Below, in pieces: positions 1 to 13,070 of a stretch of 64,000 nucleotides of DNA (position 1 is its first letter; each line of letters opens with the position of its first letter). The notes under the pieces were generated by a model that was given only the letters and a program-made list of their open reading frames with translations, was not told the DNA's origin and did no database searches. The translations under genes and the position numbers were made by a program. Origin of the DNA: Cyanoderma ruficeps (taxonomy: Eukaryota > Chordata > Aves > Passeriformes > Timaliidae); assembly GCA_008694505.1 (NCBI GenBank), contig VZDJ01004378.1, forward strand, positions 10,725,472-10,789,471, in the 5' to 3' direction.

Positions 1-3000
1 CTGAGAATATAACCAGGAAGAGCATGCAAGAAAGATGGTGATTGCAGCTAGTCACAGGTGTGCTAGGCAGATTGAAGGTGTTGGAAAAAGACAGCAGCAG
101 CTGATCACAAATACTTGTCTACCAGCAGTTGTCTCCAGGAAGCTCACTCTGAAACTAACACAGTAATTCTCGAATTTAATTTGGTGATTTCATTTCACTC
201 ACAAGACAAATGCAGGTAACACAAACCAAGAGAATTGCAGATAGTAATATGTTCTCTCTTTCAAAACTTAAGTGAATCTTTTCTGAGCTCTTGCTGTACT
301 TTTTGAGCTGAACTTTCTGAGCTGTTCTTATATTGTTGGACATCAACATTAAAGGACTTGAAAGGATCTTTGTGAGATGTGCACTGCTCTAAAACATAAT
401 GATGATTTGGAGGAAATATTCTTCAGTTGCCAAGACTCATGTTATGAAGTGCAGAAATTAAGTTTGCATTTTGGCTACAAATTAAGGCTGCTGAGTAATG
501 ATTTAAAACTTTTTGGAGCAGTGATAGTTATCCTGTAGATGTGAATTGTAGCATCCAAGTGGTTTTTAAAAAGATGTCCCAAGGTGAGGACCAGAACCAC
601 AAAGAGTCTTTAGGGATGGAAATGTCCTATACAGTGTTATGGAGATTGAAATTCTGTCACGCATTTGTAGTGAATGATCACTGTACCTCACCCAGCCGGC
701 TAGAAGCAGGCTATAGACATGTATCTAAAACACAATCCTTTTCCTATACTCAATGCCATAAATGCAATTAGGCAATCAATACATTCGGGATTTAAAACCC
801 CAAACCTCTCCCCAAAGTTGGGGAGATCTTCAGTGATTGCTTTGCTAACAAAAGACTTGAATGTTTTTTCAAACCATGGAACATGATTCTGCACACAGAA
901 TTTTGGGAGATGCTTCTAGCAGTGGTTTTGTTTTATTTAGAGGTGATTGGGTAGGGAAGGCAAAGTCATGAAGAAAAAAGATACTGAGTTTGTATTTGCT
1001 GCAGAACCACTGTTTCACAAGCATAAGGTATTAGTTTCCTTTCTCACTAGTTTGCTGTATTAACTGCTGATGTGATGAGAACTGTTTGTCCATTCTCTGT
1101 ACATCTGCTTGAGACATTTTTTCTATTCCAGTTTAAAAATCTTCTGAATTCCCTAGGACACCTTGTTAGACAATACTTCCAGGCAATGTCCAGCTCTTTG
1201 CTGGGGTCTTTCCAAAATATGTCATGTTCCGAAACATGTCATAAAGAGAAGTTCTAACTGTCAGACCTGCCCACAGATGCACTGATCTCAGTGAACAACT
1301 CTGACAAAATGAACCATCATCTGGAGGTCAGTTGAAAGGAGGGTGTTTTGTTTTTTCTTCTGACAACTGCTGTTTAAATTATCAAAATTGCCAAGAAGTC
1401 ACTGGGTTGTCTCCCTCTGAGAGAATATTTTACTGAGTGGAAATAGGTATATTTTTATGTTTTCCCAGTTTTTGTAACATTTATTTTATCTTGCTCAGAT
1501 AAAGGCTTTACAGCCACAGTAGATTTCTGCTAATAACTGGGAAATAGAAGTTGTGTGCTGGTTACACACAGTGATGCACAGAAGGCTGGACTACTGGGTG
1601 TTGCCTGGGCCTATCCAGTATTGTTGAACCAACTACACAAACCAGCTATCAAACAGCACAAACCTCAGCTCTACAGGTAATAGAGATGTAATTCTTGTTA
1701 TAAGCCTGTGGTTCAGCTTAAGAGAAGCAGCCAGAGCCTGCATGTTCAGCAGCTTGTGTAGCTTTTAGGAAGGATGACAAGATTTCACAGTCAGGGCAGC
1801 AAAGGATCAAAATAGAATAAGAGTTGCTTAACACATCTGGCCAAGGAAGAGGAAATGTCATTACCCAGCATATAAAAGTTGTCCCTTTACTGAACTTGCA
1901 TGAACCCTGATCTAGAAAGTGGTATTGGATGATGGCTGAATTTGCTATCTTTCAGGTTAACTTACTGAAGAAATGCGGCACAGTACTAAACTGTAACCTA
2001 AAGTGTCAGTGTGTCAAATGCCCTTTCTGTAGATGAGCTATCACATTTGTGTTAGCAGGCGAGTCACAGTGTCTTCTCCAGCATATGTGTCACTGGGAAC
2101 TCACATGTGCAATGCAAACCTGTCCTGCCCAGGGAACCTCACAGCTGTTGGCCCTCAGCAGTGGAAGTTTTCTGGAGTTTCTGTATGCCGAAAGCTGTAA
2201 ATCTGGGAGGGAGCTGGAATGGTCTTGTTCTTTTTTTCTCTGTTGCCTGCAGTTAGGAAGGGGTCAAATCCCGTTCTAAAAAAGCACTGGTCAAACTTAA
2301 GGACAGTGTTTGATCTTTGTGCCAGTCTGCTGTTCAAGGATGCACCCAGGCCATGGTAGCCTGGGTGTATTTAGGGTGAAAGATTGAAGGTGAAGAGAAT
2401 GCTGTGATGAGAGCAGATTTAGCACCTGTCAGGTCAGGGGGCATCTTCTGCATGGGTGTTGAAATCTCCTAGGACAGTGAGCCTTGTGAACTCCATCATC
2501 GTGTCAGACAACATCTCTGTCATTTAGTTAGGAAAGCTGTATGTCTAGACATCTCTGCTCTTGCAGAACACTTCAGTTATTCTTCCCATTGCCTTTACTG
2601 AATACATGAAGCGTCTCAAAGGATTTGACTTCAGCAGAGCTGATCTTAAATTTAAACTTACATATGCCAGATACTTGCTGAGGATAAGAGGTTATCTCAT
2701 GAGCTGCTAATGTAACACCTTTTGTAATGATTACATTCACATGACTATACATACTTTTCCCCTTTTTTCCTTTCATCTGCTATTTTCCTTTTTCTCTTAA
2801 TATGGAAAAAGCAAAGACTACAGGAAACATCAACATTTCTGGCTCTTTTGTTTCAAAAATTCTGTCCAGTATTAAATGATCAAGAGCAGAAAAGTGCTAG
2901 AAGACAGACAAGGCAGTTTAAACTTTCATTCACAAGCATTTAAATCCTGGAAGCAGTCTTCATTGAAGGACTGATTTTTCTTCACCTTTTCTTTAGCACT

Positions 3001-6000
3001 CATAACTGAAGATAACAACCATTTGTCTACATATTTTATAGTCACTGTCCTTACTTCTCTGCTGCCCACCTCTCTGTGTGTAGAAACAGGCCTGTGTACA
3101 CTGGTGCTGGCATTAGACATGGCAGTTGGCCAATGTCAGTTGTTGATGTTTGCATGAAAGACAAAACCCATTTCCTTGTTTATTTTCTGATGCTGATGAA
3201 GTTTTGCATGTGGCTGTGTTTAGATCGAAAGTCCAAAGAAGATGGCAAGGATCCAGGCAGTGGCCACTAGTCACCCTGGGGGAGATGTTGACAAGTGGCC
3301 CAGACTTTGCAGTGTGTCCAATAGCCAGGGGAGAGAGCATTCATTAAACAAAAGCTTAATCAAAGAGGGCAGGAGGATGGTTTACATGAGAAAAGATATA
3401 TTCTTTACTTAACATTCACAACTTGCTTGTGGATTAATTAGCCCATCTGCTACAACAAATGTATTCCCTTGTCTTTGTGTTGACTGTTAAAAGTGACTGA
3501 TTTCTCTATCCATTTAAAATAGTACCCTGGATTCCACTGAAAGTAACCTTTCAGAGGCAAGGAATTTATTTAATCATCCACTAAGAACCTGTAAATGGCT
3601 TGCTGTAAATAAATGCTCAGTTGTCTTTGACTCCCAGGGTAACTCTATGTGAGTGTTAAGTTGGGGTATAATGCAGGAGGAAGAAAATCCTTAAGGAACC
3701 TGCATGAGGAGTGCTTCCAGCTCCATTTCTGGCTTTAGGTTTTTAAAAAAATTCTCTCTTCTCAGCCCCAAGTGGGCAGGACAGCTGCCAGCATAGAGTA
3801 ATTCAGCTATAGATTTTCTTCTGAGAAAGGAGGCATTTGTAAATTAGGTGCCCTTTATGCAGATCAGCAAAGTGTGTTGGTGAACTTCAAGTGACAATTT
3901 AAACAAGTATTGGGTCCTATGTGCTTGTATTTCATAAGAAACCAAATAAAGGAGAGAATGTGTTTAAAGTCATCAAATTAAATAGGCATTTAAATGAAAA
4001 TAGAGGTCAGCCATAGGTTCCCAGGATAAATGAAAATGTGTATCTTTTGTGATTTTTTACATTCATGTGATTTTAAAATAATATTATTCTTTAGAAATAA
4101 AATTTGCATGTAAATGGCATTATTGTGAATTTATGCCTACTTCCTCAGAATAAGTGATAAGTATCGACTGATGTGAATAGACAGAGCTTCTGGTTTTCAA
4201 AAAAAAAGGGGGTTGTATGCTATCCAAACATCTTTTAGATTTGTTGGTGTGGATCTGTGATAAAATGGTTATCTTGTACCAAAATCCACATGGTTCAGCT
4301 GGGATACAAAAGGATTATGTGTTTTATACTTGAATAGAGAAAAAAAATTGATACATTGCTATTTATTACCAAGCATTTACTTTTAGCAGAAACACCATAT
4401 AGTTATCTGAAGCCTAAAAAGTATCAAAAGGGACTGGGGAGTCAGGAAAGTAATTCTATTCTTAGGGCCTTATGAATGAGAGTCCTTCAGATGGCCTATA
4501 GGACACTTGTTACAAAAATCACTTAAGCTGAAAAACTGTGTCCTTGATAGGATCTGAGTTAGAAACAAGAATGAAGCAGAGACTGGAACTGAAGAGTGGC
4601 TAGAAGACCCAAGCTTGAAGCTTTATCTCTAATTGTCTCCATTAGATGGGGCTGAATCTGAACACCCTGGCAGTGTGACTTTAGTTATCAGAGAGGGTTT
4701 GCAGAAGCTCTCTCCTTGGGGAAATTTCTTTGGTTTTCTTACAACTTAATTCATTCTTTGACTGCTCTGGCTCTTCCTCCTAGATGCAACTGATATTTTT
4801 CCATGTAAATTAGATTATAATTAGGGTATTATTTTATGGATGATAGTTTAAATGATAAAATTATAACATTAAATATTAATATGTTTGGCTTCGGTTATCA
4901 GACAGACCACAGATATGCATTGAGTTTAGGTGACCAACCTAGCTGCCTTTTGAATTACCTGCTCACAGTCTAGGCTGTAGTGGTGTGGTACTTTTGGGTG
5001 TCACAGGCATTCAGCATAAGAAGTTTTGAGATTTTATATATATACAGAAATGTGTTCAAAATCTGCAGGCTTCTTATCACTGCATACAGCATCAGGACTA
5101 GCTAGAAAGGTCATCTGACCTTTACATTGGTGGCTACATCACTATGTAGTTATTTTGCATGTCCTCATGAGTGACATGGCAGTGAAAGTGCTGATTCTTT
5201 GGAAGCTAAGTCAGAGGAAAGATGATGGGTGCCTTGTACTTGTGCATACGCTCTGGAAACGTATTGAGCTGATATATACATGAAAATAATGCTCAGCACT
5301 ATCCTAGCCATGCACATAAATATGACAGGACTATGGTTGCACAAATTGCTTCAAAATGTTACTGAAGGCTGCTGATTTACTAAGGCTCTTTTGAGTTTGC
5401 TGACATTGTTCCTATTTGCCTTTGTCCTTTTCAACATGAAATTTCCAAGAATTTCTTGAATGGAGTGATGTGGCAGAGAGATTTTCATTTCCACCACTAT
5501 TTGCAAACTTTGGGGAAAAGTAATTTATGGGGTCTGTCCCATTTCTGGAGAGAGTTTACACTTAGTTCATTAAGTTTTATGAAGTTTTATGACTAACTGT
5601 CTATACAGTATAAAGAAGATAATTTGAGCATGACCTTGCAGCAGAATCCTATTTCTGATTTGCCAGCGGTATAGAAGCTTTCCCAGGAATATAAATATTA
5701 ATCAGGTTTTGGTACCTTCAGATAGTCACGTTTCTTACTAGAAAGCCCTACCTTTCTACCCCAGCACAGGATCATCTCATTTCCACAGTAGCTTACAGCA
5801 GTTAGGTCCTGTGTAGCAGTCAACAGTGGCCCCACTGCTCTGGAAACAGTGGAATAGTATTTTCTCTGTAAGGATGTTGCACAGCTCTGTGTTCAAGGGC
5901 TTAGCTACTGACTGCCATTGACCAATTAGCCTTGACATTTTGTAGTGGGCTGACGCTTGCAAATCTTGCCCCAAACCTGAATTTGTATAAGTGTAGCATG

Positions 6001-6758
6001 ATCAAACCTTCCAGTTATGTTTTTAAATATCCCAAGGCCTCATCTAGACCAGGAGGAATTTGCTGCTTTGCCTGTAGCAGAGACAAACATTGGCACAGTC
6101 TTTTAGTTGTGCCACGCTATGCTACATTTGCAATGTAATTTTCTCTGGTTGATTATTTGTCTGTTCATAGCAAATTATTTATTGAGTTAGTTCTCTTTCC
6201 TTGAAAGAGCAGCAGCTGACTGTGCTAGTCAAATCTTCGTATGTTTGGTCTTAATGATTGTATAACAGCCATAGCAGATAAGTGACAAAACATTGAAAAT
6301 TGGCTTTGTTTCCTTTTAGACATCAGAGACATGTTTATTGACATCTGCATTAATAACAGCACTATGTCAGAAATCCTTTAAAACAATTGCATGCCACAGA
6401 AAATGCTGAAATTCAAAATTGAAGGCACCCCTCCTATTTTAGCTGTATTTTACAAAGTTAATAGAACAGGATAAGAGAAATAATTTTAAATTACTTTCTA
6501 AATAGTGTAGCTTCTTGCTGTGTTTGGATTCCATTGGATGGGAGAGTTGTGGAAGAGTTTAAACCATTTCTAATTTCTGGCAAAGATTAAAAAAATTAAC
6601 TCTCCTCCCAGCTGTATATTCCCTCTTGCATGGATACCAAAATATGCTCATCAATGTCCTCTAGTGGCTTGATGTACTGGACAAATAATTTATCCCCCTA
6701 TATTTCACGCTCATGTTTTTATGCTGCCTTTTCTCTCACCTTTGCTGTTTTTCTCTAG
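1..6758 (+). other. Intron of PDZRN4 upstream of first visible exon
   Basis: AT-rich noncoding sequence ending in the acceptor at 6757-6758. No exon for the start of PDZ1, no RNA gene and no clear transposon was recognised. Only short, unconserved open frames and small homopolymer runs occur. Ancient decayed repeats would not be visible by eye. Confidence 0.7.
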
Positions 6759-7012
6759 GTCAATGGGAAGGACCTCTCCAAGGCCACTCATGAAGAAGCA
6801 GTGGAAGCTTTCCGCAATGCCAAGGAGCCCATTGTGGTTCAGGTTTTACGGCGAGCCCCAGCTACCAAAGCTCACAGTAGCTCTCAGGATGTTCGGCTTA
6901 TGGATGCCAGCACTCAGACTGACATCACTTTTGAGCATATTATGGCTCTGGCCAAGCTAAGGCCTTCCACACCACCAGTTCCTGATATCTGCCCTTTTCT
7001 GCTTTCAGATAG
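6759..7012 (+). CDS. PDZRN4: PDZRN4 exon: end of PDZ1 and following linker
   Basis: The exon opens in phase 0 after a pyrimidine-rich acceptor (ttttctctag) and encodes 84 full codons plus two bases (AG) of a Ser completed by the next exon. It begins [18 protein letters not shown], the last strands and helix alpha-B of PDZ1. The His in THEEAV sits at the alpha-B1 position typical of class I PDZ domains, which prefer S/T-x-hydrophobic C-termini. After the PDZ end (VVQVLRR) comes a linker with [20 protein letters not shown], a segment conserved between PDZRN3 and PDZRN4. The donor is AG|gtatgg. The earlier part of PDZ1 (carboxylate-binding loop) is not in the window; I looked for its exon in 1-6758 and did not find it. 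Confidence 0.96.
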
Positions 7013-8593
7013 GTATGGTTTATCTTTTTATCCTGTTCACCTGTGGGATTGAGGCATTGCAGTGATGGCCTTCTAGCTTTCTCCTGAAAAAGTCTCAGGA
7101 ACACTTTAAATAAGTAATGAATATTGTTGATAACCACTATCTCGTTCAGGCTTCAGTGACAGCATTCCTAAACTCTACTTGTAGCTTAGAGCTACAGGAA
7201 GGAATCTCAGCCATGTTTACTTTGTGTTTATGTGTCTATTCATCCAAAGCTAAGCCCTAGTCAAGAAGAAAAACACTTCTGTGTTCCAAAGTACCAAAAA
7301 GGCTTCTTCAGACCTAGAAAGAGCTTGTCTTGTTTTCTGTTCTTCCAATTTTTTTACAAAAGAATCAAGGAAACAAGTGATTTAATATAAAGGTCTCTTT
7401 ATCAAAAGCAAAACAATTCCAAAAATATAGAGATCAAAACGTACCATTTCATCTGTCATATGGCAAAATATATGAATTAAATTACGTCTCTTTGGAACTG
7501 AATTGGATGCAAACACCAGCAGGTGGTGCTTATATATAAGTAGAGTGTAGGGATCTTCCTCTTTTGACTCCACCTCATAAATAATATCATGTAGTGGGTG
7601 ACCCTAGAGGACCCTACAGACCCTCTGTAACCTGAAAAACTATAATAGCCCTAGAGCTTTTTCACTGATTTGCTGGCATGTTGTGTGTCTCTGCAGAATT
7701 GATGCTAATGTAGAACATGCCACTTTTGACTTTGATGTAGGTCCATTTTTAGAAATTCTAGGTTAGATGGATTGGGCTTACTGCTGACTGCCGCACAGCA
7801 AGGAACAGAATACATGTATTTCTGAGTTTTTACTGGTATTTCTAAACTGTGGCTTACTGTGATTGAAGGTCCTATGCCTACAGCATAGGGAAGTTTTCAG
7901 CCTCTGCTAAGGTAGATCCACATGGGATACTGCATGGTTGGGATCCAGCCTTGGGTCTAAAGATGCTGTAAAGACCTCCTTCTTTGTGTTCCAAGCTGAT
8001 TCCAAGCCAAGTCCAGTTTACTCACATTTGTAACTGTGCAGTTGCTCAAGTGCACTTCACCATGTTGTTACCACTTTAACACAAGAGGATAATGCAAGTT
8101 GTTTTACGCAAATTCTTGAACAATTTGTGAGCCTGATACAGCCTGTAGATTGTTCAAGACTATGACCAGATTATTAGTGAGTTGCCCCCCAGCCATGGCA
8201 CAGCGCCTGAATCTGGAGTTATGTACCTTTATGATTGTAAGGAATCCAGAAATGTCACAGTGAAGCAGTTGGGCCCAAACCAGATCCTTTTAATAAATCA
8301 CTCTGTGTAAATCTGCCTAAAGATGAATCCAGCAAAATGAACTCAGCCAGAGCATCAGCTTTTGCAGAGAAAACAGCCTGTGCTGCTTCTTGATATTGTT
8401 CCTTTCAGGCTGTCAGGCCATTCAGAGTAGCACTCCTGAGATGAGAAAACTATGAAGTGAGGCTCGTTGGCAGCGGGATAGGGGCGGGGGGAAGGTGACA
8501 GTTGCAGGGGGGAGAGGTGGGCTTGTCACCTTTTAATTTTAAAAAAACCATATTGTCTTATCTACTGTTATTGTACTGCTTTGTTCCACATAG
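7013..8593 (+). other. PDZRN4 intron, 1.6 kb
   Basis: GT-AG intron between the PDZ1-end exon and the linker exon. No repeat recognised. The only structure noted is a cluster of G runs at 8475-8512, 80-120 bases upstream of the acceptor. Confidence 0.85.
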
Positions 8594-8702
8594 CTGCCAT
8601 TCTCTTCACCCAGTGGAGCATGAATTTTATGAAGGTAANGGTAATGAGTATCTTTCCAGCCTGCCTGCTGATGCTGATAGAACAGAGGACTTTGAGTATG
8701 AG
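8594..8702 (+). CDS. PDZRN4: PDZRN4 exon: linker between PDZ1 and PDZ2
   Basis: 109 bp. It enters with one base completing a Ser codon and ends in phase 0 before gtaaga. It encodes CHSLHPVEHEFYEG-x-GNEYLSSLPADADR and so on, ending FEYE. It is an acidic, Tyr-containing inter-PDZ linker. Relative to the human sequence I remember (FYEDNEY), this copy has two extra residues. They arise from a tandem six-base unit, GGTAAn followed by GGTAAT, at 8634-8645 or so, and base 8639 is an N, so the residue there is Lys or Asn. The acceptor (ttccacatag) lies about 80 bases downstream of a run of G tracts. The reading frame is otherwise clean. Confidence 0.93.
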
Positions 8703-11651
8703 GTAAGATCATGGGCACACTTCACCCTCTCTTGCTGTTATTACAGATATGGCATTTACACAGCTGATAGCAGGCTCCTCTGAGAAAGAGAAGAGTGGGA
8801 ATACTTCTTAAAAATCATCACAAAAGGCAGTTTTGTGTTATACCTGTGTGATGTCACAGGATTTACTGGGGTTAGGCTAAAGATGTGAAATTTGAAAGCA
8901 GAACTCTGCAGTGGGTGACTACATACAAGTCTAGGAGGCTTGTTAAACATGTTCTGTCATTGTGCAATGGAGACTGCAACTCAAATGCTTCTCTTCAGTG
9001 GATTTAACACTTTAAAGCAGGCCTTTCCACAATTACAAATGGTTACTGGAAGCTTAATTGTTTTCCCCCTCCTGCCTCTAATTTCAAGAATCAATTGTCC
9101 TTGTACCTTAGAAATCAGTGTTCTAGATATTTGGGTATGTGCTTGAGTGTTTATAAGATCACACTTCAAACTGGAAAATGAATATAGTTTTTAATACTTG
9201 CTCTTTGATATTTGACACTGTAAGTATTGCAATTATAAGAGATTGTGCTCTGTACCACAAATCTCCTTTTGCTGCTAATATATTGCACTGTCTGGTGACA
9301 AGGCTGGATGTGTTTCTGAGTCAATGGAAAATCATTATGTGAAACTTCCCAAAATGAAAATGCGATTAGTGATGTTGCTCTTCATTAGATTTTCATTTCA
9401 ATATCTAAATAGTCTACTTGTCAGTCAGTCATTAGCTTTTCATGTTTTCCACTGTCATCTAATAACAAAATATTTATAGGGAAAGGCATAAGAAGCAGAT
9501 GGTTCTTTTTATTATTAAACAGTGATGAGTCTTTTCATAAGTTCAAGTTACTGTATTTTAATAAGAATGATAATAAATAATTAAAATTCTTTAATACAAG
9601 ATTAAAAACATCCTATCCTCCTGTTTGCTGTACCTTAGGAAACCTTTTTTAAAGGTTTCATATAACTGGATGGCATTTTGAAATTAAATGAAAGGCGAAA
9701 GCTTTGGCAAATATGCTTTTATTGTGTCTTTAGCATCTAAGATGCTCAACTGCAAGTTCAGCCCATTGCTCTTCCAGCAGACAAGGGAATCTGGAAAATC
9801 AAATAACATCTACTTAGTGAATCTCATCAGAACAAGCAAACTTTTATTTGAACTCCTCAAACATCATTGCTAGGGATAAGTGAAATGATTATTTCTTCCC
9901 AGTTGGATTTTGGTGTGAGACCTTAAGTTCTATTTTGACTCCCCCTGTGTAATATAATATTAAATTTCTCTGTCAAGTGTGTTTGTTCATGATACTTGTT
10001 CCTGAAATGAAATAAAACTATTTTTTCAGGTAATATTTAAATTAATTAGTAATGCAAGCATCTAGAAAGATTTTTTTTAATGGTAAAATAGAAATAATTT
10101 TCACCATTTAATAAGAATATCAGTGGCAATTTTTAAAGGGTATACCTGGTGGAATCAAGTCCTCTTTGTGGCCATTATTTATTCCTAATAGTGCCTGGCA
10201 TAAATATTGTGACAACAGTAAATGTTTGGGCAGGTTCTCAGTTGCCTGTATTCTCTGCTAATCACAACATCATAGTCACTAATTTGCTGTCAGCTGTGAT
10301 TCAGTTGCCCAAGGCATATTCACTGAGTGACTGAATAAAGCATTTCATGTGAAATTTAAATGGGAAAAAACCAGTCTAGACTCCTTTGAGAAGAATGTTT
10401 TCTACTAAATATGTAAGTTTTTAGAAGGAAAAAAGAACATCTTTCAGCCTTTAATTAGCAGAGCTCTAAATGTGAAAGACACTCCCAAAGTTTAAGCCCA
10501 TATGGTAATATTGTGGTATAGGTTACTCACTGGTTGTAGTATCTGCTATTTTAGGTCCTTGTGTGACATTATCAGGCTGCCTTGCCATAACCAGGGACCT
10601 GGAAAAACTTGAGAGCATTGTCCTCAGAGTTATATATACCCATCCCAAAAACAAGTCTCAGAGTCAAAAGGGACTTCCCAGCTCCTGGGGAGAAGCAGCA
10701 GGACAGGGAGTGGAGTAGAGACTATGCTCCAATGCTGTCATGGTCTCTACAACAGTATTGCCTTAGGTGTCCTCTGCTGTGGCCACTCTGTTCCTCTGCA
10801 GAGGAACTTGCCCTGATATATTCTGGCCCCTCAATTATGCCGGTATTACTTACTGTGGAACAGATGTAGGAACTAATCCAATTTTTTTTTAATAGAATTT
10901 TAGAAGTGTTGTTGGCTGATCTAATTTCCAGCATAGCGCCACAAGTTCCTCTGCTGTGGCAGAGACAACAGGGAATAAAGAAACGCTCAAGCATTTGGGA
11001 AGACAAAAACTGACAGAACATGAACAAAAATTATCACTGTCCATCTGATGCCAAAAGAATTTTTGCTTTTAATATATTCTTCATATATTTGTAGCTCTGT
11101 ACACTGTTACTGTGTAGTTATATAGTTCCTAGCTGACTCCAGCATTTTTCCTACCCTGATAGACAAATTCCAAAGACCCTATCCTAATCTTGCTTCTTCT
11201 GGGAACCAAGGATGAGCTACCCTCCCAAGACACTTGCCTATAAACAACTAGAAGAGGGGTCTCCAGAAGAGGTTGAACGAAGTGGGGGAATTATCTCATC
11301 ACCTCTGCTTTTAACTGGGGATTCTTGGCAATATGCTAATTTGCTAAACTTTAAAAAAAACTGTATTTGTCCTATGTGATTGTGGGCATTTTTCCTCACT
11401 TTCCTCTGGAAGCCTTCAATTAAAGACCAGCTTTTATATTACTTCCTATATTAATACTGTCTCAAAACCGTGTTGCTTTGTTTCTAGATTTTTAATGCAT
11501 CATATCCACCATCTAAGGGTGAAAGCAGCATGGAGAAGGGGTGCAGAAGCCCTGCTCATGCCACCCCTCAGACTGCAGGCTGGATGGAAGAACCACAGTG
11601 TGTTCTCTATCTCACACTGATTGATTTCTTCTGTGTTTAAGGGAAAGAGGC

Positions 11652-12670
11652 TGTAGTGGTTTCACGTTCACCAAATTCTGTTTACCAAATTTAGTGGAGT
11701 GATTTAAGTGTTTTTTCGGCTGTGAGATAGGATTAGAGAAACAGGCAGGCAGGCTGGCCCAACTTTATTAACACACACTAAACAGAAGAAAAGAAGAATC
11801 AAAATGAAACTTTCAAAACACTCTTCTTCTCCCCCACAAACTGTTCAGTTTCCCACAAACAACATAAAGAGACAAAACCTGTGATTTTCAGTCAGTTCCA
11901 CCATTTGAAAATAATCTATCAGTTCTTTAGGGAGAGGAGTCTGTCTTAGTTTACCATGGAATTTCCCCCACTGACAACCTAGAACAGTTCTCATGTGGGT
12001 TTTAACTGTCACAAAAACAGCTGCCCGGGGAAAAACTTACTTCTGTGAAGTCCCCCCTCATCAGCAGTTTCCCAAGCTGCTTATGGGTCATGGGACTCAG
12101 GCATCTGGGGTGTCACTTTCTAAAGATGAGCAACTCCAAAGGCAAAGGATTCTTCATCACAGGTAACAGAGATGTCTTCTCACTTCTTCACTGTCTCAGA
12201 GGGCTTCTTATCTCTCTCTCTGTTCAAGCATCTCATGAGATCACAAGAATCACAACCGCTTCACTCAGTCCATCACAGAAACCTTTGCTCAAAATCCACA
12301 AATCTAAACAATCATCTCCCCAAATGCATATTTTCCCCATGATTTAAAGGGGTAATCTACATATAGAGTTCATTATCATGGCTCAGTGAGAGAAGTCCAG
12401 CCTAAAATGGCAAACTCCTCAATCCCTTCTCCCAGTAGTCTTTTCACTCTCCCTCTTCATCTGACTTCTGTCTCATGCCCTGTCTTCTCTGTTTCACTCT
12501 CTCCTTTTCTTTTTGCTCAAAAGGAGGATTAGGGTTTTTAAAAGTCTCATCTCTACCAGGGAATAGTTAACATTCTCGCCCAGGCCTGCAGATGGTCACA
12601 TGATCCCTGCTGGGCAGCAGCTTCTAGGATTTTCAAAAGCCGCAGGGATTGGGAAGAGAAATTCACCACA
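11652..12670 (-). mobile_element. Endogenous retrovirus LTR, solo type, minus strand
   Basis: The 1.02-kb segment is bounded by TGTAGTGGTTTCAC on the left and GAAATTCACCACA on the right, which form an imperfect terminal inverted repeat with TG...CA ends. Read on the minus strand it has AATAAA (complement at 11764-11769) about 110 bases before its 3' end, as an LTR should. Flanks are AGAGGC (left) and AGAGAT (right), a possible 6-bp target duplication with two transitions. There is no primer-binding site to the left and no polypurine tract to the right, so a solo LTR is likely. The family was not identified; no retroviral gene is present. Confidence 0.7.
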
Positions 12671-13070
12671 AGAGATCTCGGAGTGGCCTGGCTGGTAGAT
12701 GCCTCCTGCCCAACCCTGCCTCAGTGCCCATTGGGGTGGGCCCCGACCCAGTTGGGCCCTTAGCTGCTATCAGGGGGCCCCAGTGGGCATCTCCCCTGGC
12801 TCGGCCAGCTCAGGGTAGGCTTTAAAATTAGCTGATGTTAAGCTGCAGCCTCCCCCTTCCCCACCGGGAGCTGATGGGGCCTGGGACATGGCCCAGCCAG
12901 ACCAGCTCCCCCTCAGCAGGTAGGGGCAGTGGGACCTGGCTGGCCTGGGCCACTCCACAAGAGCAGCTGCAGGGGCCGGAAAAGTGCTGGCTCAGACACA
13001 GTCTCAGCTTTATATGTGTATTCACAAGGTCACATCCAGCTTCCTCAGTGGTTAAACAATATGTCAGTAT
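12671..13070. other. GC-rich block next to the LTR, origin unknown
   Basis: A sharp jump in G+C and CpG content begins exactly at the right edge of the LTR and fades by about 13070, in an otherwise AT-rich intron. The sequence has runs such as gggggcccc and no intact reading frame I recognise. It could be the remains of another transposon, a gene-conversion GC hotspot, or a small CpG-rich regulatory element. Confidence 0.45.

Noticed and set aside
1..6758. The exon coding the first part of PDZ1
   Set aside because: Looked for a plus-strand match to the GLGF-loop and DRIIE region of PDZ1 with a phase-0 donor; none seen, so it should lie upstream of the window.
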